The notes below the pieces were generated by a model that was given only the letters and a program-made list of their open reading frames with translations, was not told where the DNA came from and searched no databases. A stretch of DNA of 64,000 nucleotides from Cyrtodaria siliqua (lineage: Eukaryota > Mollusca > Bivalvia > Adapedonta > Hiatellidae). The stretch lies in contig JAWPHD010000084.1 of assembly GCA_037043455.1 (NCBI GenBank), positions 62,001 to 126,000 of the forward strand, in the 5' to 3' direction. Each line of letters opens with the position of its first letter. Position 1 is the stretch's first letter. Below are positions 18,985-29,950 of this stretch, in pieces. Both the position numbers and the translations under genes were made by a program.

Positions 18985-20145
18985 TAAAAATCAAGGGCTA
19001 TAACTCTGATGCACCTGGTTTTGAACTTGTCCAAGCTTAATTAATATAAATATATTGACTAAATTTAGTAAAGATCGAATGAAATATATGTTCACGAGGC
19101 AAATATAGGGCATTGTCATTAAAACAAGGGCAATAACTATCGTAGTCTCTATCATCCAGACACACTCAACTGACTGCGAGCGCTAGCGAGCGTCTGGACT
19201 CACTGTTCTTTAAAAATGTTGACCGATAGACGGCGCCAACCGTCAAAACTGACTGCGACGTGACGTCATTTTGATTGCAACATCAAAGTGCACGTTGAAT
19301 TAAGCGCAACATTAGTTCCAATGGGATGTGTGTACGTCCTTATTAAATATACAATAAACTTCGTTTTATTGTAGTTTCTCTAAAAACATAATATAATCTT
19401 ACAAAATGATGTTTAAAATATAATTTTTAGCATTAATCGTGATCCGCTGACTATGTTTGGAGTAATTTATTGCACAACATTGCGGGTAATGTCACGTATT
19501 TTTTGACGCCGTCGTGACGTAGGGGGTGATTCCCACGGATTTCCATAACAAACTGAAGTTGACCAATCAGACTCCGGTGATTTTTTTTTTGTCCACACCT
19601 CGTTTTGATGTCAACATTTTTAAAGAAGCTTTACTCCAGACCAGCGTTTGGGCTTCTTAGAGAGAAGTCTCGCGAGAGGTCTGGATGATCGAGACTATAA
19701 CTATCGTGTTTATTATACGATATATGTAGTTTTCAGTACGGTACACGGTTTCGTTAATATAAAGTATGTGACCAAGTTCAGTAAGGATCGGAATCAAAAT
19801 GAAGGGGCTAGTGCTCACAATGCAAACTATAGGATATTCCTTAAATGAAGGGCATAACTTTGCGTTTATTATCCGATATGGGTGGTTTTCAAACTTGATC
19901 AAGTTTCCATTAATATAAAGACTCTGACCAAGTTTGGTAAACATCGGATGCAAAATGAAGGGACTACTAGTGTTCAGAAAGCAAAATATAGGATTTCCCA
20001 TTAAATCAAGGACAATAACCTGGCGTTCAAATCCAGTATGGATGATTTTCGAACTTGTCTGACCGTTCATTAATATAAAGACTCTGCCCAAGTTTGGTAA
20101 ATATCGGATGCACAATGAAGGTTTGTGTTCACAAGGCAAACTTTT
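18985..20145. repeat. 159-bp tandem repeat, about four units, split by a TIR element
   Basis: Units begin AAGGGCAATAACT (18987, 19124, 19847, 20006) and share 'TTAATATAAAGACTCTGACC', 'AAGTTTGGTAAA.ATCGGATG' and 'AATGAAGG'. The period is 159 bp once the 555-bp insertion at 19143-19697 and its duplication are removed; the first unit is shorter. A dispersed monomer of the same family lies at about 55390-55520. Since 159 is 53 codons, the minus strand stays open for 160 codons, which is a by-product of the period. Confidence 0.85.
19143..19697. mobile_element. Non-autonomous TIR DNA transposon, 9-bp TSD (Mutator-like size class)
   Basis: The left end is TAGTCTCTATCATCCAGAC and the right end is its inverse with one mismatch (GTCTGGATGATCGAGACTA ending 19697). 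It is flanked by a perfect 9-bp direct repeat TAACTATCG (19134-19142 and 19698-19706), which occurs once in uninterrupted repeat units. There is no transposase ORF inside 555 bp. A 9-bp duplication is characteristic of Mutator-like elements; the terminal sequence itself is not one I recognise. Confidence 0.8.
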
Positions 20146-20154
20146 GGATTGTTT

Positions 20155-20320
20155 AGTTCACCTTTCATTGAGTCAGCATTGATTCACATAAAACCATAAA
20201 ACATTCTGGATCAGGAATTTATACTGTAGTAGCAGACACATGGTGATAATGGGGTGATAATGGGGTCAGTTAGGAGGTCGGAGAGTAATTTCTTTACAAT
20301 TACTGTCAATCATCCAAGAG
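20155..20320. repeat. Dispersed repeat D, forward copy
   Basis: This matches the reverse complement of 31632-31808. Shared blocks include 'TTCACCTTTCATTG', 'CATAAAACATTCTGGATCAG', 'GAATTTATACTGTAGTAGCA', 'GACACATGG' and 'AATTACTGTCAATCA'. An internal TGGGGTGATAA doublet is unique to this copy. No coding potential; it is probably a short interspersed or MITE-like element. Confidence 0.75.
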
Positions 20321-23300
20321 TTGCCCTGGTCTACCAATTTCGGCCTTTAAAACTGCTTGCATGGAATTAAACCAAAAACAAATAATTATGATTTCAATTT
20401 TCTTCTTTATTTTACCTTTTTGTTAAAATTATTATTGATACAATATCATAAAAAGTTAGTAAGATGAAAACAACAATTGCTTTTAACTATTCTAAGAATT
20501 AACATTTATGATTGAATAAATGCAAATTAATAGCAAACTAACGGGACACCGTGACCTTTTAATCGATCAAGATTGTTATGTATTCCTTTAATATGGTGTC
20601 CGGTTTTGGCCAGATACAATGTCGCATTGTCGTGGGCTGACAATGTGACACCCAACAATACGACATCACGACATTGCGATACGACAATGCAACACGGCGA
20701 TACGACAACGCGCCATTGCGATGGTATGTCTGATGGAAAACTTCATCTCATTTGCCTCTGACGATGCTATCCCAATGTACCCTTTTATATTACATACATC
20801 TATAGTCCTGAAATAACCTAACACTAATTGTGTTAAAATAGTAATTGTGTTAAACTCGCATTTCGTTAGACATGTTACATTTGAGGGTCCAGAATGGAAA
20901 CTCTAAATAAAAATTACTTACGGATAAAACTACGCAAGCCTGGTACATTTCACCCCAAATCGCCAGAATATTGTATGGCTATCAATGGCTATCAATTACT
21001 CATGGCAATCAATAAGCTATCGGCTAAATGATTTACGAACGTTTAATGGTACCGATTTGAATGCAAATTCCTTCTGTCGGAATTTGGCGGGAACGCAATT
21101 TCCGCCGCGCCATTAGTACGTAACCAATATTGAGACCTTCTAGATGCTTAAAAAAAGATCGAACTGTTGAGAATGTTTATTTTTTATTTATCGGTTTTAT
21201 TTGTTTGTTGTTGCTGTGTTTATTCGTTTGATTTTTTAAGCCGTGCTGGTAACATTTTACGGCAAAATTATATGTATACTTGTTTTAGGGGTTGTGCATT
21301 TGTTTCATTAATAAATATATTTAAAAAACAATGACGACTAATTAAAAACGATACGTATTTTTTTATTTTTTATTTCTATCCAGTTTTAAATTGCTTTAAT
21401 TCTGCCAACGAGATGATTGATTCCGTTGCAATTATCTTGTTTCGATCATTTTCACTACCGCATCGATTCCAATCACTCACGCTTGTTTCATACTTAAAGT
21501 TTGTACATTTTAATACGCACATATTATTAGACTGTCACTTTTTTTTAACTCACATGTTACCATTCAGCTGTGTAAGCATCCGTTACTAAATTACCGTGTT
21601 GTAAAGAAAGTTCTTCAAGTAAATAAGGTTCGTATCACCTCCGAGGGCAATGCAACTGTTGCTGAACCGTCAAAGTAAATGTTTCAGATCAAAATGGTTA
21701 CATCATTTTACTCGGTTATTATTTTAAAATGTAAATGCGAATTGTAACAACGAATAAAATTAAAAACATCCTGTAAACAGTTGGTTGTAACAATTTCAAA
21801 ACGTCCACCCTGACCCATCACCATGGATGATTGTAAGTAAAAACACAGTGTATTTAATCGTAACGTTTTTTTTTATTATTTTATAATATATAATTAAACA
21901 CAAAACCTGTCCATCAAAAAAACAATTAGATGAAAAAACGCACTTTGCAAATTGATTGTCATACAGTACTATTAAGGATTTTGTGTAATCCGATTGAGAT
22001 TGCATTTGAAAAAGATAATCTCAAATATTTGTACATGAAGCTCCCAGATTAATATAATTATACAGTTATCTAGGTAGTGTTACCCTTGAATTATAAGTAC
22101 ATAATTAATAACTATCTGACATGACCTTGAGAATGACATTTGCTTTTATCAAGTTCGTATTTTATATTTAAGTATAGTATTGTTTAAATCTAACAATATT
22201 AAGCTGCAAATTGCATGTAAAAATATGTTTATGTTTTTCAAATGCAATCTCAATGGGGACATAATCCTTAACTTAATTGAATTGAATGTTGTTTAACGGC
22301 TCATCATTTAGAGCCGCCCCAGAGAGAGGGGAAGGATGCATAGGAATCCGGGAACCGTGTCCTACTCTTATTATCGAATAGATTCCTATGCACTGCATAA
22401 GATAAGCCTAGAAAGCAGCTCACCAGTGAGCAAGCCTGTACTGTTACTTCTGAGTAACCATGACATTATAATTTCCTGCCTAAGTGGTCAGTGTGGTCAA
22501 TTTCACAGCAGGGGAGCAATTAGTTTGTGATAAGCCTCTGATAACATGATTCTGGCTGCCCATATGTTTGCACAAATTATTTAGAGAACATAAATGTTAC
22601 TAGTATGCCACACATTTCTGAAACTACAGATTTTTTATAGCAAAATAATAATTGTGAGTGACAGAATATTTTAATATTTTTATTCAAATACTTCGAATGC
22701 AGATAAGAGTTTTTTTGAGTTGGTATTCTTTAAAATGCAAAGATGGGTGGAAAACTGAGGGAAGAACATAACATTTTATTTGTTATTTATTCAATTTAGT
22801 TTGCTCGAGGACATATAATTAATTGTATCGGGCCAAAAAAAGCAATTGTGCACTTTTTTAATGATTAATAAGTTCGTAAATATATACAAATTTTCAGCGC
22901 ATGTCGAACGATAGTAGAGCATTTATTTTTAAAAATAAAATTACCAATATAGACAATTCAACTCAACAACATATGAAAATGCACGTTGTTGTGCGTGCAT
23001 GTTTAAGGACTATCGGTCAGCCATCTTGATCCAAATAATCCAAAATCGATGAGATATGATCAAGTGATTTTTTCAACGATGTACGCATTTTAGGCACGAG
23101 CAATGTCAACCATATAGTACATGACAGTAATTCAACACTATTGATGTGAACATAGTATTAGAAAGAATACTTATATGACAGAAATTGTGCGCTTTATATT
23201 CGAAAAGTTTGGTACAGTTTTACTCAAAGTTGTTTTGTTTTTAACTGTGAAATAAACTGGTCCATAAAATAGTCCATTTATCCAGCGAGTGCAGACGAGA

Positions 23301-23580
23301 CATCATTTCTGAATAAAATAAGCCATGTTATCACATCATCCAAAATTCGAAGTACACCTTAAGCTAACTAATAATTCGGGAACAAAACTTCCAATCAATA
23401 ACGCATGAGCCTGGATGACAAAAAAACAACAACGCTTAAATTGTAATGAAAATGTCGAACAAAATCTAACTTTAGGCAATTTTAATTCTTTATTTTGATA
23501 GTATTTGAGACCAAAAGCAGAAAATGTCAAAGTAGTTTTTATAACATAACATGGCTTCTGGGAGTGCAATAAAGCTATGA
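20321..23580. other. Long stretch without a recognised gene
   Basis: AT-rich and mostly unique. About 20610-20735 is enriched in CGACA/GACAATG units ('GCGATACGACAATGCAACAC') like a decayed minisatellite. No ORF has recognisable domains, and no tRNA or other RNA is seen. The rest holds nothing I can support. Confidence 0.5.
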
Positions 23581-23590
23581 CTTATTTCTC

Positions 23591-23610
23591 GTAATACACT
23601 AGTGTATTAC
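23591..23610. repeat. Perfect 20-bp palindrome
   Basis: GTAATACACTAGTGTATTAC is its own reverse complement. It may be a chance palindrome or the residue of an excised or folded element. Confidence 0.7.
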
Positions 23611-23932
23611 AGATGCAAATGAGGACCGAATCACAGTGTTTGTATACAGTAAAACATTTAATACCAATTGTTTTCATGGTATGTCATACTGTACGTTCAG
23701 ACACTTTAATTATTTATCATTATTTGAAATCTTACTTCATAAAACGAACGTTAGTAACGTTAAATTTGGTTTAGGGTGTCGCATTATTTGTAAGTCGACC
23801 GCATTTACAACCGCGAAACGTAGCGACGTCGTGTAAACAACAAAACGACGTCATGATTTGCCTTACAAATTGCCGCCGTATATAAGGAAAATGACAACAT
23901 TAAAGTGAAACTATCACGTCGTAGGTGGGTTT
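23611..23932. other. Short non-repeat stretch with a TATA-like motif
   Basis: It contains GACGTC/GACGTCAT motifs (23824-23855) and 'CGTATATAAGG' near 23877. These could be core-promoter-like but no downstream gene is evident; a palindromic MITE follows within 70 bp. Confidence 0.25.
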
Positions 23933-24097
23933 TGTGATAAACAGAATCTTACATTCTTGACTGTGTGTTATTGACTTTAATAAACTCGTTGGATATAAAG
24001 ATAGGATACTCGGCAAGAGCCTCGTATCCTATCATTTTATCCAACTCGTTTATTAAAATCAATAATACACAGTCACTCATGTAAGATCCTCTATATA
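23933..24097. mobile_element. Palindromic MITE-like element (family P, diverged copy)
   Basis: GAATCTTACA at 23944 pairs with TGTAAGATCC ending 24089. The arms run inward through 'GACTGTGTGTTATTGA', 'TTAATAAACTCGTTGGAT' and 'GATAGGATACTCG' to a tiny central loop (AAG). The ends (ATAnA..GATCTkACA...CTCATGTnAGATCCTCTAT) and the 'TAATAAACTCGT' arm block match the elements at 3531-3677 and 60386-60529 although the middle differs. This defines a family of near-complete palindromes. Confidence 0.75.
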
Positions 24098-24229
24098 TGA
24101 ATATATGATATAAACTGATCTTATTTTATTTAATTTTCTGTTTCAGATTAGTGCTACCAGTTAATCAGTTCCCTATATGGCAAGCTGAACTACTATTTAT
24201 TCAAAAACAAGCTATCTGTTTTATCTTAC

Positions 24230-24965
24230 AGTGATATCTTTCTAAGCTAGAGAGATAGCTCATTAAGTTAAGAGATATATTTGTAAGGCAAAGAGATGTC
24301 TCCTTAAGGAAGAAAAATATCTCTTTAATGGTATTATAAATATATCTCTTTAACTTCAGGAGATATGTCTCATTCTTAAGGAGATATCTCTGTAACTTAT
24401 AAAGATATCTGTTTAACTAAAGAGATATCTCTTTTGCTAAACAATATATCTTGTTTTCAGTGATATCTCTGTAAGTTAAAGAGATATCTCTGTAGCGCTG
24501 AGAGATATCTCTATACGACAGAGAGATATCCATTACAAAGAAAGATATCTCTTCAGAACGAGAGATCTCTCAAAGAACAGAGATATCTCTCGAAGAACAG
24601 ATATATATATTTAAAAATAGAGAGATCTCTCTTATATAGAAGATATCTCTGTAAGATAATTTATTCAAAAGCAAGCTATCTTTTTTATCTTACAGAGATA
24701 TATTTCTAAGCTACAGAGATATCTCCTTACGTTAAAGAGATATATTTGTAAGACAAAGAGATGTCTCCTTAAGGAAGAAAAATATCTCTTTTAATGGTAT
24801 TATAAATATATATCTTTAACTTTAGGAGATATCTCTGTAACTTATAAAGATATCTGTTTAACTTCAAGAGATATCTCTTTTGATAAACAAGATATCTTGT
24901 TTTCAGAGATATATATGTAGGTTAAAGCGATATCTCTGTAGCGCTGAGAGATATCTCTCTAATAC
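24230..24965. repeat. GAGATATCTC palindrome array
   Basis: Several dozen copies of (A)GAGATATCTCT and one-base variants occur at irregular intervals of about 15-25 bp ('TAAAGAGATATCTCTGTAAG'). A block of about 330 bp is repeated (24213-24500 resembles 24655-24960), so the array arose partly by larger tandem duplication. Every unit is a self-complementary palindrome centred on GATATC. Confidence 0.9.
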
Positions 24966-25332
24966 ATCTCCATTTTTTTCTAAGACACATTCTGAGTAAA
25001 AAAATTCTCATACTCTTTTAATAACACTTTTGCTATTAACATTTTCTAATATCATCAACATTTTCTATCAATAAATGTTTTGTAAATGTATCCATTGTGT
25101 TGCTTATCCTCTGTGAATGAAAACCATGATGAATGATTTGCACTTGTAAAATTCCACACTGACCACTTCTGACTGCCCATGTGGTTTAAATCTGATAAGA
25201 ATCATATTGATAACAAACCTTGAAGATTTAGGGGTCAGAGCTGAGAAATATAAAATGTCTTGCAGAGGTGTTAATTGGATCAACCGTTATACTGTCCAGC
25301 AGAATTCTGGGGAAATGTGGGCATAAAGAACA
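24966..25332. other. No recognisable feature
   Basis: AT-rich sequence between the palindrome array and the SINE. Confidence 0.45.
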
Positions 25333-25534
25333 GAGTGTATGGTTCCTTTACGTGCTCGGAGGATAGACCGATACACGGGACCGCCCGGTTTACGTCCCCA
25401 TCCGACGGACGAGGCTAAGGGAAAGTGTATTGCCCAAGAACACACCGACGGAACTCAGTGGCACCACGGAGGATTGAACCCGGGGCCTCCGGTTACAAAT
25501 CCGCCGCGCTACCGACTGCGCCACGCCAGTCCTT
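25333..25534 (-). mobile_element. tRNA-derived SINE, minus strand
   Basis: Read on the minus strand, the element opens with a tRNA-like head. It has a box A-like TGGCGCAGTCGGTAGCGC (25506-25523), an anticodon-loop-like TTTGTAA (TGT, Thr-like) and a box B-like GGTTCAATCC (25471-25480). An unrelated GC-richer body of about 130 bp follows ('TTGGGCAATACACTTTCCC', 'GGGGACGTAAACCGGGCGG') and ends near 25335. This is the usual Pol III SINE layout. It is too degraded at the acceptor stem to be a tRNA gene. Confidence 0.75.
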
Positions 25535-25597
25535 AACTACAGGCAAAAAGTTTGTTGTTGACAATCTGTCGAACCCCACCCCTCCCCCACCCCAGAA

Positions 25598-26379
25598 AGA
25601 ATAATAATTTAATTGAATTGAATTGAAAGTCTTTATTTATCGAGGGTGACCCAATTAGTTTATACTACTCTTCCTTGGGGCCCTCTATAACAAATACAAG
25701 ATACAAAATACAAGAAAGACAAGATACATAAGATATATGTAAACATAATAACATTGTTGGTGGTAGTTTGGACGATATTTACACAATAATAAGATGAGAT
25801 GATATTTCCTTTATCCACTTTATGCAGTTGTTTGTAAAACGTTTCATTGTTGCACACTTCAGAATGTGCTATGGAACATTATTCCATAAAATGGTCCCGG
25901 AATAAGACATGCTGCCCTTGAAAAGTTCCCGATTAGGCTTAGGAATACTAAAAGTGATCGAAGACTTCTGTCAGTTAAATTAAGAGTAGTAAACATATCG
26001 GAAATATATATAGGGGCAGTATTGTTCGAAACTCTATACATGAATTTGGCCTTTTGAAGTATAATTCTCTGATAATTTTGTGAGGCAATTTAGTGATCAA
26101 TTGTGAGGCAATTTATTTGTTCCATAGCGGCTTGAAAAGTAATATACTGTTCACCTAAAATAACGTTACATGCCCTATTTTGCATTATTAAAAGGCTGTT
26201 TATATTTTTGCCGACTTGTGTTACCCCAGATTACATTACAAAAGTCTAGACGTGGCTGTATGTAAGCTTTAGAGAAAATAATTCGATAATTCAAAGGAAT
26301 AAAATATTTTATTCTTGACAGTTACCATACATTTCTTGCTATTTTGTTCTTAATAAACAATATGTGGTCATCCCATTTT
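25598..26379 (-). pseudogene. LINE family D 3' end, minus strand, broken
   Basis: Reading the minus strand with frameshifts gives a CR1/L2-type ORF2 C-terminus in order: 'KWDDHILFIKNKIARNVW', 'YFIPLNYRIIFSKAYIQPR', 'LDFCNVIWGNTSRQKYKQ', 'LLIMQNRACNVILG', 'FMYRVSNNTAPIYISDMF', 'IPKPNRELFKGSMSYSG' and 'TILWNNVP'. An AATAAA-type signal and an (ATTCA)n tail lie at 25598-25640. Only the region after the RT catalytic core survives. The element is truncated at about 26379 where a SINE begins. Confidence 0.75.
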
Positions 26380-26575
26380 ACCGCTGCGGGTTCGAATCCC
26401 ACTGGAAGCTCGACTTGTAAGTGAGGAAGTGTCGATTCTTACGGATGACGGGAAGTGTACAGTACTGGTTCTACCCAAGAAAGTGCGTGGTCTGCCCACC
26501 ACCACAAAAACTCGACCGTCATATATAACCTTACATGTGTTAAAAATGACGTAAAACACCATAGATACAAACAAA
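26380..26575 (+). mobile_element. 5'-truncated SINE next to LINE D
   Basis: This begins with a box B-like GGGTTCGAATCCC (26388-26400) and lacks the box A half. The body contains 'CTGGTTCTACCCAAGAAAG', 'GTGGTCTGCCCACCACCA' and 'AAAAACTCGACCGTCATAT', ending 'ACGTAAAACACC...ACAAACAAAAGC'. The body resembles a SINE type common in bivalve genomes (recalled, not checked). It abuts the broken 5' side of LINE D. Confidence 0.65.
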
Positions 26576-27959
26576 AGCAATACTGAATGTATAACCGGCA
26601 ATTTAATCGAGATTACATTATTTGCACCACTGAGAAAAATACAACAAACTGGTAAATATGTCATTCGAAAAAGAACATTCAAGGAGAATGTCTTCACTCG
26701 ATATACAACATTCGACATACAACAATTGACACACGACATAGGACATTCAAAAACATCATTAAAAGTGAATGTTCATTCATGCGACATATAACATTTGGAA
26801 TACAAAATTCGACATTCAGTATTCGACATGAAACATCATATCAGGTTTTGAAAGAACAGAATTTATACAAGATGAATACATGACAAGTTATTTAATAAAA
26901 AAAAAGAAAGCAGTGAAAAAAACACTATATTTCACATATTGATATACCACTTTTATTTCACTGCTAAAATGCACTGTTTCGTTGCTACGCATCAAATACA
27001 ATGCGTTATTAAATAAAATCTGAATGTTGGTATATTATTAAAGTTACACGTTTGTTTTCATTTTAGAGCACCTGATGCAATTTCAATGTGAGCTGAATTG
27101 GTCTGCTAGTCAACTATATATCAATGAAGTAAATTGATGTTTACATCAAGTGCAGTGTTTCAGAATTCATCCATCTTACTACTTGTAGGTATACAGGAAG
27201 TAAATCACTGTGGTATTCATGCCTGGTGTATCGAAAGGAGTTCCCAAATATATAATCCCTAACTTTTTTGTAATAAAAGGCATTTTTGAGTATTTAAGGC
27301 CTGTTTTTCTGGCTGAAATGACTTTATTGACTTGTTTGTGATAGCTAAGAACCATTTGCATGGTTGTATGATGATTTTATTTATCAACATGAAAGTTTTA
27401 AAAGTGAAAGTAGAACACATTTAAGAGGTGCAGAATGAATGCAGTTTGTTCACGGTGTCAACATAGATCAGAATTTTATTTTCTTATATGCCACATAACC
27501 CCTACTATTTTCAGCAGTTTTCTAGAGGCAGGTCTCATGACTAAGAATATGTAAGTGAATCTTAGTTTGAACTTCATTTTGAAAAATGGCTAACTAGAAA
27601 GCGTGTACAATATTGCATTGGACTCAATGGGATTTGATTTACTTCTGGTACACCTGTAGCAAAGTGGATCTCAAACGGATGCCATCTGTTTCACTATACC
27701 ACTGACCGCTTTGCATTGTAGTCAATTTGTTAGAGGTCATTACATGGCTGTTATATGAGGAGAGTAATGATGTAATGATTCCACCATTAGGTTTGACTGC
27801 CCTAGAGTCAATTAATTTCCATTTCGTAATGTAACTTGTACCTGCTTTTAAAGCTTCCGGAAAATATGTCTAAATTATGCGTATAAGATGTAATCATGGT
27901 GTTCTGTAATGGCAAACATTGTAAGTTAATAACATAAACTGATAATCACTATATGCTTG
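26576..27959. other. Mostly unique AT-rich sequence with a decayed CGACATACAACA repeat
   Basis: About 26690-26835 contains repeated 'ATTCGACATACAACA'-type units, a decayed short tandem repeat. The remainder has no recognised gene or element. Confidence 0.5.
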
Positions 27960-28570
27960 AATATATTAAACATTTATAGGAAAAATAAATATAAAAAAAC
28001 TCGTTTCAAAATGTCTGGAAAAAAAAGGCATCGTCTGGTTTTGATGTAAAATAACGTGTTTGTGTTTTTTGATAGAACACTGTACTTATTATAACCTTAA
28101 CACGTTATTTAAACGAAATTAACCACTGCTTATCATATAATTAAATTAAAGTGAGCAGTCGTCACAGTTTCTTCGTTTAATAATATATTGCTATCCGAAA
28201 ATAAATTTATTTTGAAATAACATCATTGCACACACCCATGTCAGACAAGATAACACAATAAAAAGAAAGTGTGCACATATTTCAGTATATGTTTCAAACG
28301 ATATCAAACATATTAAGACATATTTCTATCCGAAAATAACTTAATTATTTTGAAAGAAGAAGACAATAATAACTTACAGGGAAGTTTTATCCAGAAAATA
28401 AAACGAATCACTCAATATCGAGAGAAAGTATTGCTGTAACTATGATGCTGATAGAAAACGTATTTAAACATAGATTAATATCCGAAAATAACGTGTTTGT
28501 GTTATTTTAAAAGAACACTGTAAACATCTCAACACGTTATTTCAACGAACTTAATGACTGACCGTCATAA
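27960..28570. repeat. Diverged edge of satellite S
   Basis: It contains separated copies of the satellite key motif (CCGAAAATAA...TTATTTTGAAA...GAACACTG...ACACGTTATTT) near 28060-28110, 28195-28220, 28325-28355 and 28485-28550. They are more diverged than the core array at 34.5-39.95 kb. Confidence 0.65.
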
Positions 28571-28639
28571 AGGTTACAATATTCATAATTTACGTACGTA
28601 TGTATGGAACGCCAAGACTGTCTTATGATCTAACCGATT

Positions 28640-29080
28640 AATATATGCAGTACATTTCCCTTTATATGTGGTAGATCTTTCATGATATGCAGTGCATTTT
28701 TAATTATATGTGATAGATTCTAAATAAATCGTTAAAAGAATTTATTTGCAGTAGATTAATCATTATATGCGATAGATAAGTAATTGTATGTAGTATATTA
28801 ACCATTATATGCGGTCCAGATATCGTTATATGTACAGTGCATTTATTATTATATGCAGTTGTATATAATATATGAGGAGCTTTGAACATTACGAACACTG
28901 CCCCGTGAAATTTACTCCCTTAGTTCAAAACGCTAATTTTGTGTCATCCAATAACCGTTGACTATAACAGATATTATAGTCAGTATTATATGCGGTCCAG
29001 ATAGCGTTATATGTACAGTGCATTTATTATTATATGCAGTTGTATATAATATATGAGGAGCTTTGAACATTATATAAAGT
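28640..29080. repeat. TATATGCAGT-type degenerate repeat with an 80-bp duplication
   Basis: Units such as 'TTATATGCAGTACATTT' and 'TTATATGTGATAGAT' recur every 35-45 bp. A block of about 85 bp starting 'TTATATGCGGTCCAGATA' is repeated nearly exactly at 28805 and 28987 (182 bp apart), with about 95 bp of unrelated sequence in between. Confidence 0.75.
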
Positions 29081-29950
29081 AGGCCTGTATTAATATACAG
29101 TGCTTCTGTTGACTTTATATGAAGTACATATTTTAATATACGTGGAGAATACGTCTTTTTATTATATACTTTCCAGTGAAATAGTGGATTGTATGGTTAG
29201 AATAAACCTTACATTCTGTTTTGTTTATATTTTTACAGTGAGAATATAATATATAACTATAACCTAGTTACTACTAGTTATATAAAATGTTCAATTATAA
29301 TTGATTTTTGTTATTAGTGTTTATAATTCGTCTGAATGGTGTATTGGGAACGTTTATTAGTGTTTGTTTGGGATATCTAATTATAATTGGCATAGACAGT
29401 AACGCGAAAGTAGAAATGAGGTGAATCTATCCGTGACGTGTCAAAATAGAAACTGATATCATTCAACAGATTGGCATTGTCTTGCATGATGCACCGATAC
29501 ATCACTGTCTGTTTTATTTCCCCTTTTTATATTGGCGAACGCTCGATCGCTTGATTGATATGTGTTTTAAAATCATCTACGAAGAAAAATGCGCATTTTT
29601 TGTCTCTTTATAAAACGAAGAAGGAAAATGTATGGTGCAATGTCACATGAACCCACTTCCTATGAATAACTTCCCACCTAGTTTTTATTTCATTTATGGC
29701 CTGTTTTTCGTGCAAGCAAGGTGTACGCAGTTTCATACTCTGAATTTATCTAGATACACCCCTGTCTTTGAAGAATTTCAAATGTGGATGTTGAGTCTAT
29801 CTGACTAGTACTGAGCTACTTGCAATAATGCAAAGTTTTATGTTTATACGCTTGTTGTATATTCTCCGGGGCGTGGGCGTGGATATGGGGAGGATACAGT
29901 GAGGCATAACCCGATGATAAGACAGAAACGATTTTTTATTATGCGTGGAT
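29081..29950. other. No recognisable feature
   Basis: AT-rich, non-repetitive; no gene or element supported. Confidence 0.5.

Noticed and set aside
19657..20139. 160-codon minus-strand open frame with internal repeats
   Set aside because: The tandem period is 159 bp (53 codons), which keeps the frame open; the frame also runs into the TIR element.
23860..23930. TATATAAG and GACGTCAT motifs as a promoter
   Set aside because: No downstream ORF or exon is recognisable and a MITE follows at once; kept only as a low-confidence note.
22440..25170. Short inverted match AGTGGTCAGTGTGG at about 22484 and about 25150
   Set aside because: Only about 14 bp match; the flanks do not align, so it is not a convincing repeat pair.
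25440..25534. Possible functional tRNA-Thr gene on the minus strand
   Set aside because: Box A and box B are present but the acceptor stem does not pair and the sequence continues into a SINE body.
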